64,000 nucleotides of DNA from Dyella_B sp035690825 (GTDB lineage Bacteria > Pseudomonadota > Gammaproteobacteria > Xanthomonadales > Rhodanobacteraceae): NCBI RefSeq assembly GCF_051954575.1, contig NZ_JBQCHP010000001.1:30092-94091 (forward strand), read 5' to 3'. The position numbers and the translations under genes are program-made. This document shows, piece by piece, positions 1 through 8,108 of this stretch; the first letter of the stretch is position 1; each line of letters opens with the position of its first letter. The notes under the pieces were generated by a model. That model was not told where the DNA came from, ran no database searches, and worked only from the letters and a program-made list of their open reading frames with translations.

Positions 1-666
1 GTCGCCGATGCGATTGCCTTGGTCGGTTTGTTTGCAACTGCGCGTGTCTTCATGGCATTGGCGGCGATGGATATCGGCACGGCCTTCGGCACCCTGGGCG
101 CACGGCGCGAAATGATGATCGGGTTTCTCACCGAGCCCGCGCTGCTGATGGTGTTGTTCAACGCCTTTCTGATGGCGGGTACGACAGCGTTGCCGGGGAT
201 CGTGCAGAACACGCTGGCGCAGCCGCATGTGATGCTGCATCCCAGCCTGGCTTTCGCTGCCGTGGCGTTCGTGATGGTGCTGCTGGCGGAAAACGCACGA
301 TTGCCGATCGACAACCCGTCCACCCATCTGGAACTGACGATGATCCACGAGGCGATGGTGCTGGAGTATTCCGCACGCCATCTGGCGTTGATCGAGTGGG
401 CCTCGTGGCTGAAGCTGTTCAACTATGCCTGCATCGGTTTCACGTTGTTCGTGCCCTGGGGCATCGCCACGCATGGTGTCAGCCTTGGTGGCATCGCGCT
501 CGCCATGCTGCTACTGGTCGCCAAGTTGGGGGTGGCGGGCGCCGCCTTGGCGTTCTTCGAGACCACCTCGGCCAAGTTGCGCCTGTTTCGCGCGCCGGAG
601 TTCCTCACGATGGCGTTTTTGCTGGCCGTGCTTGGCTTGCTCGTGCACCTGCTGCTGGAAGGGTGA
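1..666 (+). CDS. hyfC: Hydrogenase-4-like membrane subunit C (NuoH/HyfC family), 5' end missing
   Basis: The reading frame is open from base 1, so the start lies outside the window; about 221 codons remain and the stop is TGA at 664-666. The protein is a multi-spanning membrane subunit of the NuoH/HyfC/HycD family, which in complex I and group-4 hydrogenases anchors the peripheral arm to the membrane. The segment ENARLPIDNPSTHLEL (about residues 97-112 of what is visible) is the conserved cytoplasmic acidic loop of this family. It is followed three bases later by hyfE, and the set C-E-F-G-I is packed like one operon. The family call is firm. Whether the complex is a hydrogenase is doubtful because of the neighbouring large subunit. 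Confidence 0.9.
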   Translation, partial: VADAIALVGLFATARVFMALAAMDIGTAFGTLGARREMMIGFLTEPALLMVLFNAFLMAGTTALPGIVQNTLAQPHVMLHPSLAFAAVAFVMVLLAENARLPIDNPSTHLELTMIHEAMVLEYSARHLALIEWASWLKLFNYACIGFTLFVPWGIATHGVSLGGIALAMLLLVAKLGVAGAALAFFETTSAKLRLFRAPEFLTMAFLLAVLGLLVHLLLEG

Positions 667-669
667 GCC

Positions 670-1335
670 ATGTCCGCACCGTCGCTTACGACCCAGGTAC
701 TGCAAACACTCGCCGGCGCGCTGCTGCTGATCGCCTTTGCGATGCTGGCCGAACGGCGAAGCCGTCGCCTGGTCACGCTGCTGATCTGGCAAGGCGCGGT
801 GTTGGTGACCTCCACGCTGTTGGTCGCGGCAACCGCGCATCTTCCCCACCTGTTGTTTTCCGCGATGCTCACCTTGGTGCTGAAGGTCGGCGTGCTGCCG
901 TGGATCCTGCTGCGCCTGATGCATCGACTGGGGATCGAGCGCGACAACGAGCCGCTGGTGAATGTGCCTACCTTGATGCTGGTCGGCCTGGCGCTGGTGA
1001 TATTCGCCTTTGGCTTGGCGCAACCGATCACGGCGCTTGCCACGACGGTCATCCGGCAAACCTTGGGGATCGCATTGGCTGTGATTCTGCTCGCCTTGCT
1101 CATGATCCTCGCGCGCCGCAAAGCGTTTACCCAGGTGATTGGATTCCTGGCCTTGGAAAATGGCCTGTTCTTTGGAGCCATCAGCACCACCTACGGCATG
1201 CCGATGATCGTGGAACTGGGCATCGCGCTGGACGTGCTGGTTGGCGTCTTCATCTTCGGCGTGTTCTTTTTCCACATCCGGGAACAGTTCGACAGCCTGG
1301 ACCTCCATCACCTCGAATCGCTCAAGGAGGACTGA
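670..1335 (+). CDS. hyfE: Hydrogenase-4-like membrane subunit E (NuoK-like)
   Basis: A 221-residue, almost entirely hydrophobic protein with about seven predicted membrane helices, matching HyfE, the small subunit that pairs with HyfF and carries a NuoK-like half. It starts at ATG 670, three bases after the hyfC stop, and ends one base before the GTG of hyfF, so the three genes are translationally close. The C-terminal tail FFFHIREQFDSLDLHHLESL is the usual charged cytoplasmic end of HyfE proteins. The role inferred from the family is part of a proton- or sodium-moving membrane arm. Confidence 0.88.
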   Translation: MSAPSLTTQVLQTLAGALLLIAFAMLAERRSRRLVTLLIWQGAVLVTSTLLVAATAHLPHLLFSAMLTLVLKVGVLPWILLRLMHRLGIERDNEPLVNVPTLMLVGLALVIFAFGLAQPITALATTVIRQTLGIALAVILLALLMILARRKAFTQVIGFLALENGLFFGAISTTYGMPMIVELGIALDVLVGVFIFGVFFFHIREQFDSLDLHHLESLKED

Positions 1336-1336
1336 C

Positions 1337-2791
1337 GTGGAGATTGCACTCGTCGTGGGCTTTCCCCTGATCGGCGCTGCCTTGCTCGCCTTGCTCGGCG
1401 CGCAACGCCATGCCGCCGAGGTCAACGTTGCGATCAGCCTGGCGACCTTGCTGGCAGCGGCCGCGCTGGTCATGCGCGTGATCCGGGGCGGCGCGATGAG
1501 CGCGTTCGACGAGCAGTTCTTCATCGACCCGTTCAACGTGTTCCTGGTCGCGCTGACGGCGCTGGTCGGTTTCACCACCGCGGTGTTTTCGCGGCCCTAC
1601 ATGCGTATCGAAACGGCCCACGGGCGCCTGACGGCGGGGCGGCTTCGGCTTTACCACAGCATGTATCAGTTGTTCATGGCCGCCATGCTGGTGGCTCTGA
1701 CGACCAACAACCTGGGGTTTCTCTGGGTGGCGATGGAAGCGGCCACGTTGTCGACCGTGTTGCTGGTGTCGCTGTATCGCACCCGCGCCAGCATCGAAGC
1801 GGCGTGGAAGTATTTCATTCTTTGTGGCGTCGGCATTGCCTTGGCCCTGTTTGGCACGATCCTGGTGTACGTCGCCGCCGAAGGAAAGCTCGGCGGCAAC
1901 GGCATGACCGCGCTGTTGTGGACGCATCTCAATGCCGTCAAAGGCCAGCTGGAGCCGACGGTGATCGGCCTGGCCTTCGTATTTCTGTTGGTCGGCTACG
2001 GCACCAAGGTGGGATTGGCACCGCTGCACAACTGGCTGCCCGACGCGCATGCGGAAGGCCCCACGCCTGTTTCGGCCGTGCTGTCGGGGCTTCTCCTCAA
2101 CGTGGCGCTCTATGCGGTCCTGCGCTGCAAGATCATCACCGACGGCGCACTGCATTCGGCGCTGCCCGGTCGCATGCTGATGGGTTTCGGCCTGCTCTCC
2201 ACGGTGTGGGCGACGTTCTTTCTATGGCGCCAACGCGATATCAAGCGGTTGTTCGCGTACTCGTCCATCGAGCACATGGGCATCATGACGTTCGCCTTCG
2301 GCATGGGCGGTCCGGTCGCGAGCTTTGCGGGGCTCCTGCACATGACCGTACATTCGTTGACGAAATCGGCGATTTTTTTTGCGGCCGGACACGCCACCCA
2401 GGCCGCCGGCACACAGCGCATGGAGGGTATCCGCGGACTGCTCGCCATCCATCCCGGCGTGGGTTGGGGACTGATGCTCGGCACGCTGGCGATTCTCGGT
2501 ATGCCACCCTTCGGCGTGTTTGCCAGCGAGTATCTGGTGCTGACGACGGCGATGCGTGATCACCCTTGGGCCACGCCGATCCTGCTCCTCGCGCTGGCGG
2601 TTGCGTTCGCGGCGATCTTCGGGCGCGTGCAACCGATGGTGTTCGGCGATACGCAGGCACCATCGCTACCGCATCCGCCGTCGCTGCTGCCGGTGTTCGT
2701 CCATCTACTGCTGGTGCTGGCGCTGGGGATCAGCATTCCCTCCGCACTCGCCGAGTGGTATCGCTTGGCTGCGCATTTGTTCGTGGAGTAA
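1337..2791 (+). CDS. hyfF: Hydrogenase-4-like antiporter subunit F (NuoL/M/N family)
   Basis: A 484-residue antiporter-like subunit. I place the start at GTG 1337, directly behind the hyfE stop and an AAGGAGG ribosome site at 1324-1330; the frame is open further upstream but only inside hyfE. The proton-antiporter-M domain fills the protein. The signature NWLPDAHAEGPTPVSA is intact, as are the lysine just before it (GTKVGLAPL) and the membrane glutamate in the motif MEAATLST, which form the ion-translocation chain in this family. This is the ion pump of the complex, so whatever redox reaction it performs is probably linked to ion transport. Confidence 0.92.
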   Translation: MEIALVVGFPLIGAALLALLGAQRHAAEVNVAISLATLLAAAALVMRVIRGGAMSAFDEQFFIDPFNVFLVALTALVGFTTAVFSRPYMRIETAHGRLTAGRLRLYHSMYQLFMAAMLVALTTNNLGFLWVAMEAATLSTVLLVSLYRTRASIEAAWKYFILCGVGIALALFGTILVYVAAEGKLGGNGMTALLWTHLNAVKGQLEPTVIGLAFVFLLVGYGTKVGLAPLHNWLPDAHAEGPTPVSAVLSGLLLNVALYAVLRCKIITDGALHSALPGRMLMGFGLLSTVWATFFLWRQRDIKRLFAYSSIEHMGIMTFAFGMGGPVASFAGLLHMTVHSLTKSAIFFAAGHATQAAGTQRMEGIRGLLAIHPGVGWGLMLGTLAILGMPPFGVFASEYLVLTTAMRDHPWATPILLLALAVAFAAIFGRVQPMVFGDTQAPSLPHPPSLLPVFVHLLLVLALGISIPSALAEWYRLAAHLFVE

Positions 2792-2795
2792 CCGT

Positions 2796-4340
2796 ATGCC
2801 GCTAGAGGTCATTGCGAGCCAAGGCACGCCATTACCCGCGAACGTGCCGGCGCGGCGGCTGATGGTGGATGCCCATCAATGGGCGGCCATTGCAGGACAG
2901 TTGCATGAGGCCGATGCATGCCTGCTTACGATGTGGGGCGCCGACGAACGGGATCGCAGCGGCTTGTTCCATGTGTTCGCGGCTTTTCTTTGGTCGAACC
3001 AGGTCGTGCTGCTCCAGCATGCGATGGCGGGCGATCATCCGGCTTATCCCTCGCTAGCGCGGTGGTTTCCGGTGGCGGTCCGTTTGCAACGCGCCATCTA
3101 CGATCTGTTGGGCCTGGAAACCGACGAGGGTGATAAACGACCTTGGCTGCGTCATGACGGTTGGCCGGAAGATTGTTTCCCCTTGCGCAGGGATGTCAGT
3201 GCTGCCGCGACTTATCCCAATACGCCCCGGCCGTATCCGTTTGTACCCGTCAATGGCGAGGGCGTGCATGAAATTCCGGTTGGCCCGATTCACGCAGGCA
3301 CCATCGAGCCGGGCCACTTCCGGTTTTCCGTAGTTGGGGAAAAGGTGCTGCGTCTGGAAGAGCGCCTGGGCTATGCCCACAAAGGTGTCGCCAAGCGTTT
3401 CGAAGCGTTGTCGCTGCAGGGAGGTCACCGGCTCGCAGCACGCGTCAGCGGCGACAGCGCGGTGGCTTTCTCATGGGCCTACTGTGCGGCTGCTGAGGCT
3501 CTCACTGGTACCGCGATATCGCCACGTACCGCTTATCTGCGCGCACTGGCGCTGGAGCGGGAGCGCATTGCCAACCACTTGGGCGATTTGGGAGCCCTCG
3601 GCAACGATGCCGGGCTTGCCTTCGGCCTGATGCAGTTTTCGGCGCTGAAGGAACGATTGCTGCGTCTCAATCAGGAAGTTTTCGATCAGCGTTACCTGAT
3701 GAACTATGTCGTTCCGGGTGGTGTGAAGTCGGACGTGGGGCCGCGCTCGGTTCGCCTTTTGTTGGATGAGGCGGCGGCTATCGAACGCGATGTAGTGGCG
3801 CTGCGCACGATCTACGACGAACACGCAGGGCTGCAGGATCGCTTCAAGGATGCCGGGCAACTCACTCCATCGATTGCCAAAGCACAGGGGGCGCTCGGCC
3901 TGGTGGCGCGTGCCTCCGGCATCGAGCGAGACCTGCGCGTAAACATGCCGTGGGCGCCTTATGACGATCTGCATCCTGCCGGGATGCTGCGGATCGAGGG
4001 CGACGTCGCGGCGCGCGTCCAGGTGCGGTTCGATGAAATCGTGGAATCCCTGCGGCTCAGTCGACTTCTGCTGGAAAAACTGCCCCAGGGTTCGATATCG
4101 GCGGCGATCCGTGCGGTCAACGCAGAACGGATCGGCCTCGGTGTCATTGAAGGCTGGCGTGGACCGGTGATGGTGGCGCTCCAAGCGGAGGAGTCGTTCG
4201 CGATCCGCCGTTGTCACGTACATGACCCTTCCTGGCAGAACTGGCCGCTGATCGAGCATGCGATCAGCGGCAACATCGTGCCCGATTTTCCGCTTATCAA
4301 TAAATCGTTCAACCTTTCCTACAGCGGCCACGACGGGTGA
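2796..4340 (+). CDS. hyfG: NuoCD/HyfG-like large subunit lacking the NiFe cysteines
   Basis: 514 residues from ATG 2796, four bases after hyfF. Residues about 20-135 are a NuoC-like domain (YDLLGLE, DGWPEDCFPLRRD); residues about 155-514 are the NuoD/hydrogenase large-subunit domain (PVGPIHAGTIEPGHFRF, LGYAHKGVAKRFE). True energy-converting hydrogenases hold nickel with a CxxC near the N-terminal side and another near the C-terminus. Here the first position reads RVSGDSAVA (216-224) and the C-terminal end reads NKSFNLSYSGHDG, with no CxxC at either place. The subunit therefore cannot build a normal NiFe site and fits the hydrogenase-related (Ehr) class. Its electron donor and acceptor are unknown. 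Confidence 0.88.
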   Translation: MPLEVIASQGTPLPANVPARRLMVDAHQWAAIAGQLHEADACLLTMWGADERDRSGLFHVFAAFLWSNQVVLLQHAMAGDHPAYPSLARWFPVAVRLQRAIYDLLGLETDEGDKRPWLRHDGWPEDCFPLRRDVSAAATYPNTPRPYPFVPVNGEGVHEIPVGPIHAGTIEPGHFRFSVVGEKVLRLEERLGYAHKGVAKRFEALSLQGGHRLAARVSGDSAVAFSWAYCAAAEALTGTAISPRTAYLRALALERERIANHLGDLGALGNDAGLAFGLMQFSALKERLLRLNQEVFDQRYLMNYVVPGGVKSDVGPRSVRLLLDEAAAIERDVVALRTIYDEHAGLQDRFKDAGQLTPSIAKAQGALGLVARASGIERDLRVNMPWAPYDDLHPAGMLRIEGDVAARVQVRFDEIVESLRLSRLLLEKLPQGSISAAIRAVNAERIGLGVIEGWRGPVMVALQAEESFAIRRCHVHDPSWQNWPLIEHAISGNIVPDFPLINKSFNLSYSGHDG

Positions 4341-4347
4341 ATCCATC

Positions 4348-4863
4348 ATGCTCGATATCCTGAAGCGTATTCATCGCACCGGCATGCTCAGCGAGGCGTT
4401 GCCCGTTCACGACGGGCACGAAGTCCATGTCCGGCGTATTCACCAGCGGCTTCACCGTGTGTTCGGGCGCGCACTACGCATCCGCCATGTGGATGCCGGC
4501 TCCTGCAACGGTTGCGAACTGGAAATTCAGGCACTGGCCAATCCGTACTACAACCTCGAAGGTACGGGCATTGCCTTTGTGGCGAGTCCACGCCATGCCG
4601 ACGTGCTGCTGGTGACAGGCCCGGTTTCCGTCAACATGGAAGAGGCGCTGAAACGGGCCTATGAGGTCATGCCCGATCCCAAATGGGTGATCGCCGTCGG
4701 GGATTGCGGCGCCTGCGGCGGGATTTTTGGCATCAGTTACGCGTCACGCGGGCGGGTGAGCAACGTGGTTCCAGTCGACGCAACGATACCGGGTTGCCCC
4801 CCCGCGCCCCTGGCGCTGCTGCATGGCTTGCTGCTTATCACGCGTCATCCAAGGCAGCCGTGA
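4348..4863 (+). CDS. hyfI: NuoB/HyfI-like iron-sulfur subunit
   Basis: 171 residues from ATG 4348, seven bases after hyfG. It is the small Fe-S subunit of the complex-I/group-4 hydrogenase superfamily. The four ligands of the proximal [4Fe-4S] cluster are all present: C53 and C56 in GSCNGCELE, C120 in GDCGACGG, and C150 in PGCPPAP. So the electron path to the quinone- or substrate-facing cluster is intact even though the partner large subunit has lost its nickel ligands. It is the last gene of the operon and is convergent with ftsH 45 bp away. Confidence 0.92.
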   Translation: MLDILKRIHRTGMLSEALPVHDGHEVHVRRIHQRLHRVFGRALRIRHVDAGSCNGCELEIQALANPYYNLEGTGIAFVASPRHADVLLVTGPVSVNMEEALKRAYEVMPDPKWVIAVGDCGACGGIFGISYASRGRVSNVVPVDATIPGCPPAPLALLHGLLLITRHPRQP

Positions 4864-4908
4864 CATCGCTGCATTAAAAACGCGATGCGGCACGAAAACC
4901 GATCGCGC

Positions 4909-6771
4909 TCATGTAATCTGCATCGGCACCTTCGTCGCCGGCGGCGAAGCTTCCTTGTCTTTCAGGAAACCTTGCAGCTGCTCACCCGACAAGGTCTCTT
5001 CCTTCAGCAGCGCGACAGCCGCCTGCTCGAGCACGTCGCGCTCCGCAGCAAGCATCGCGCGGGCACGCACGAATGCCTCGTCGACGAGTTCTCGCACGGC
5101 CTTGTCGATCGCCGCCGCGGTCTGCTCGCTGTAATGTCGCCGCCACCATTCCTCGGTACGCGTGCCGAGCACGCTGGGCGCCTCGTTTTCGTAACTGACC
5201 TGCCCGAGTTCCGGCACCATGCCGTAGGCCAGCACCATGCTGCGGGCAATCGAGGTCGCTTTGGCCAGATCGTCCGCCGCGCCGGTTGACAGCTCGCCCA
5301 GCGCCAGCACTTCGGCGGCGCGTCCGCCCAGCAGCACGGCCATCTTGTCGGCCAGTTCCGTGCGCGACATCAGGAAGCGGTCCTCGGTGGGGCGCTGGAT
5401 GGTATAGCCCAACGCCGCGATGCCTCGCGGAATGATCGATACCTTTTGCACGCGGTCGGCGCCGGGAAGGGCGAGCGCGACCAGCGCGTGACCCAGTTCG
5501 TGATACGCCACCGTGCGCCGCTCCTTTGGATTGAGCAGCCGGCTTTTCTTTTCCAACCCGGCAATGACGCGTTCGATGGCGTCGGTGAGATCACGGTTTT
5601 CGATCGCCTCGGCGCTGCGCCGCGTGGCGAGCAAGGCCGCTTCGTTCACCAGGTTGGCCAGATCCGCGCCAGTGAAGCCGGCGGTCAGCGCGGCGACGTC
5701 TTCCAACGATACGGACGCGGCGAGTTTCACCTTGCGTGCATGCACGCCGAGTATCGCCAGCCGTCCAAACTTGTCGGGCCGGTCGACCAGCACCTGGCGA
5801 TCGAAGCGGCCGGCACGCAGCAACGCCGGATCGAGTATTTCCGGACGATTGGTGGCGGCCAGCAAGACCACGCCGCTGCTTACGTCGAAACCGTCCAGTT
5901 CGGTGAGCAGCTGGTTGAGCGTTTGCTCCTTTTCGTCCTGGCCGCCGCTGACCGGCGAGATGCCGCGCGCGCGTCCCAGCGCATCCAGTTCGTCGATGAA
6001 GATGATGCACGGCGCATGCGCACGTGCCTGCTGGAACAGGTCGCGCACGCGCGCCGCGCCCACGCCGACGAACAGCTCCACGAATTCCGAGCCGCTGATG
6101 GAGAAGAACGGTACGCCCGCTTCACCCGCGACGGCGCGCGCAAGCAGCGTCTTGCCGGTGCCGGGCGGGCCCACCAGCAATACGCCTTTGGGTACGTGCG
6201 CACCCAGCCGGCCGTAGCCTTTGGGATCCTTGAGAAAGGCGATGATTTCCTTCAGCTCGTCCTTGGCTTCATCCACGCCGGCGACGTCCGCGAAGGTGGT
6301 GGAAATGGACCGCTCCATGAAGATCTTCGCCTTGCTCTTGCCGATGGCCAGCATGCCGTCCGCGCCGGTGGTCTTGATCACCCGCCGCGACATGAACACC
6401 CAGAACGCCACGATCAAGAGAAGCGGCAGCATCCAGGTGAAGAATTTTTCGAGCAGGCCCGGTGGAGGCTGCTGGCGGAACGTGACTTTGGCATCGGACA
6501 GTTCACGGGCGACATCCGGCGCCACGCGCTCGGTGATGAAGCGGTGCGGCTGGCCATCCTTGCCGGGCTTTTTATAGGTGCCTTCGAGGGTGGTGTCCGA
6601 GATGGTGACGTCGGCAATCTCGCCCGCCTTCAGGGCCGTTTCGAACTGACTGTAGGCGATGACATCGGTGCTGCTGCGTACGGTGAAATAATTGTCGAGC
6701 GTGATGATGATGGCCAACAGCGCCAAGGCATACCACACGCCGACGATGGCAGGCGGGCGCTGCAAGGCCAT
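4909..6771 (-). CDS. ftsH: ATP-dependent zinc metalloprotease FtsH (accessory copy)
   Basis: A 620-residue membrane AAA+ protease. Two membrane helices (about residues 10-26 and 110-127) flank a periplasmic FtsH-extracellular domain. The AAA module has Walker A GPPGTGKT (201-208), Walker B IIFIDELDA (256-264) and the pore motif FVGVGA. The zinc site is HELGH (424-428), where most FtsH proteins have HEAGH; the two histidines and the glutamate are kept. Co-transcription with a flavodoxin and an FNR-type box upstream suggest a specialised copy for low-oxygen protein quality control. The housekeeping ftsH next to rlmE/folP is presumably elsewhere. The start ATG 6771 is three bases after the flavodoxin stop. 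Confidence 0.95.
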   Translation of the reverse strand: MALQRPPAIVGVWYALALLAIIITLDNYFTVRSSTDVIAYSQFETALKAGEIADVTISDTTLEGTYKKPGKDGQPHRFITERVAPDVARELSDAKVTFRQQPPPGLLEKFFTWMLPLLLIVAFWVFMSRRVIKTTGADGMLAIGKSKAKIFMERSISTTFADVAGVDEAKDELKEIIAFLKDPKGYGRLGAHVPKGVLLVGPPGTGKTLLARAVAGEAGVPFFSISGSEFVELFVGVGAARVRDLFQQARAHAPCIIFIDELDALGRARGISPVSGGQDEKEQTLNQLLTELDGFDVSSGVVLLAATNRPEILDPALLRAGRFDRQVLVDRPDKFGRLAILGVHARKVKLAASVSLEDVAALTAGFTGADLANLVNEAALLATRRSAEAIENRDLTDAIERVIAGLEKKSRLLNPKERRTVAYHELGHALVALALPGADRVQKVSIIPRGIAALGYTIQRPTEDRFLMSRTELADKMAVLLGGRAAEVLALGELSTGAADDLAKATSIARSMVLAYGMVPELGQVSYENEAPSVLGTRTEEWWRRHYSEQTAAAIDKAVRELVDEAFVRARAMLAAERDVLEQAAVALLKEETLSGEQLQGFLKDKEASPPATKVPMQIT

Positions 6772-6774
6772 GGC

Positions 6775-7308
6775 TCAATGGCCATGCAGCGGCGCGGCAT
6801 AGGGCGCCGGCGTTACGACGTCCCGCCAGCGTTCGGCATAGGAGAGCTTGGCCAGAAAGCGGTCGAGTTTCTGCAGGTGGCGCCGGTGCAAGAGATCGCT
6901 GCGGCGTACGGCCAGCGTGGCAACGGGTGCCTTGCCGGTCAGGTTGCGCATGTCGTCAAAAGCGGTTTTATAGCCGCGGCCGCCATACGTGCAGAAATAG
7001 GCGATGGCGGGCAGAGCATGCGCGGCATCGTGCAGGAAACGCCGCATCGGGCACGACGCATGGGCCGCCCATACCGGCGTGCCAAGCAGGACCAGGTCAT
7101 AGTCCGCCAGATCGACATCCAGCGGATCGATCGGCGGCAGCACGCCGCGCGAGGCCTGCAGCAGCGAACGCATATATCCCACCATGCCTGCCCTGGATCG
7201 CTGTTCTTGCAGGGCCACCAAGTCCGCGTCCAATTCCTCGGCGAGCTCGCCGGCCAGCGCCCTGGTGGCGCCGGAACGGCTGAAATAGATGATCAGTTTG
7301 CGGCTCAT
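6775..7308 (-). CDS. Flavodoxin-like protein
   Basis: 177 residues from ATG 7308, chosen over an in-frame GTG at 7317 because an AAGG ribosome site lies about ten bases upstream of the ATG. The N-terminus KLIIYFSRSGATRALA is a flavodoxin FMN phosphate-binding loop, and GTPVWAAHASCPMRRFL fits the second FMN loop. It resembles the flavodoxin/NAD(P)H-quinone-reductase-like proteins that handle quinones or serve as small electron carriers. It precedes ftsH by three bases in one transcription unit. An FNR-type box sits about 72 bp upstream (centre 7379.5). Physiological partner unknown. Confidence 0.82.
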   Translation of the reverse strand: MSRKLIIYFSRSGATRALAGELAEELDADLVALQEQRSRAGMVGYMRSLLQASRGVLPPIDPLDVDLADYDLVLLGTPVWAAHASCPMRRFLHDAAHALPAIAYFCTYGGRGYKTAFDDMRNLTGKAPVATLAVRRSDLLHRRHLQKLDRFLAKLSYAERWRDVVTPAPYAAPLHGH

Positions 7309-7372
7309 GGCGGTCACGCCTTGCTAGGGATCGTGTCTGCATGCATCGTCTTCCCGCACGCGATCGCGCGGC

Positions 7373-7386
7373 TTGATTACCGTCAA
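7373..7386 (-). promoter_or_regulatory. FNR/ANR-type box, flavodoxin-ftsH promoter
   Basis: TTGATTACCGTCAA, an exact TTGAY-N4-RTCAA dyad; read toward flavodoxin it is TTGAC-N4-ATCAA. A weak -10-like GACGAT lies at 7350-7345, which would put the start of transcription near 7338 and give a 30-base leader. It lies in the divergent gap with the OmpA-like gene and could also affect that one. Confidence 0.75.
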
Positions 7387-7419
7387 GCGCGGCGAGATTC
7401 GCAGGAAATCATCATTTCG

Positions 7420-7433
7420 ATGACCTGGATCAA
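7420..7433 (+). promoter_or_regulatory. FNR/ANR-type box, OmpA-like gene promoter
   Basis: ATGACCTGGATCAA, one mismatch from the consensus. A -10-like TACAGT follows at 7455-7460, close to the spacing of a box centred about 41.5 bases before the transcription start. The gene starts at 7503 behind a strong GAGGAGGA ribosome site. Confidence 0.7.
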
Positions 7434-7502
7434 TACGCGAAGGGGTTGCCTTCCTACAGTAAATCCGCCCTTTTTGTCGGGTTCACCGAGGAGGACTCAT
7501 CC

Positions 7503-8102
7503 ATGCATGCCTATCAACGTTTTGTATATGTATCGCTGAGTACGCTGGCCATCGCGCTGGCCGGGTGCACCGGCTACGTGAAAAAAGCCGATTTCGATTC
7601 GGCCATCAGCGAGCTGCGTGCCAACGACCAGAAGCAGCAGCAGGAAATCGACAGCCTCACCCAGCAGATGCAACAGCGCTTCGCAGCCTACGATGCGAAG
7701 ATCGCGCAGATGAACGGACGCATCCGCGTCGATACGATTTCGCATTTCGCGTTCAACGATGCCACGCTGCGTGAGGAAGACAAGCCGCTGCTCAATGACT
7801 TCGCCAAGGTCGTTTCGGCCAACTTCCCGCAAGCCGTGATTACGGTGGAAGGCTTTGCCGATGCCGCGGGCGGCACGGGCTACAACCTTCGCCTGGGACA
7901 TTCACGCGCCAATGCCGTGCGCGATTATCTGGTGAACACGGGCGGCTTGTCGGCCGACAAGGTGCGCACAGCCAGCTACGGCAAGGCGGTGAACCGCCAG
8001 GTGCTGAAAGGCAAATGGGGCGACGGCGCGGAATCGAACCGCCGCGTGACCCTGGTGGTGGATTTCGCCGGCACCCAGGCGCAGGCGTCGCCGCAAGGAT
8101 GA
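7503..8102 (+). CDS. OmpA/Pal-family outer-membrane lipoprotein
   Basis: 199 residues from ATG 7503, preceded by GAGGAGGA at 7489-7496. A signal peptide ends in the lipobox LAGC with lipidated Cys22. Residues about 30-70 are a glutamine-rich coiled coil (NDQKQQQEIDSLTQQMQQRF). Residues about 90-190 are an OmpA C-terminal peptidoglycan-binding domain (VEGFADAAGGTGYNLRLG and SRANAVRDYL). The expected role is tethering the outer membrane to the wall. It overlaps a low-oxygen promoter region and sits six bases ahead of the phosphoribosyltransferase-hydrolase gene, probably in one unit. Confidence 0.9.
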   Translation: MHAYQRFVYVSLSTLAIALAGCTGYVKKADFDSAISELRANDQKQQQEIDSLTQQMQQRFAAYDAKIAQMNGRIRVDTISHFAFNDATLREEDKPLLNDFAKVVSANFPQAVITVEGFADAAGGTGYNLRLGHSRANAVRDYLVNTGGLSADKVRTASYGKAVNRQVLKGKWGDGAESNRRVTLVVDFAGTQAQASPQG

Positions 8103-8108
8103 CGTGCC

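Noticed and set aside
2796..4863. A NiFe hydrogenase (hydrogenase 4 / formate hydrogenlyase)
   Set aside because: The large subunit lacks both nickel-binding cysteine pairs and no maturation or formate dehydrogenase gene is visible.
5446..7539. A 697-codon frame on the plus strand opposite ftsH
   Set aside because: The product has shadow-type composition and no motif, while the minus strand encodes intact FtsH and flavodoxin.
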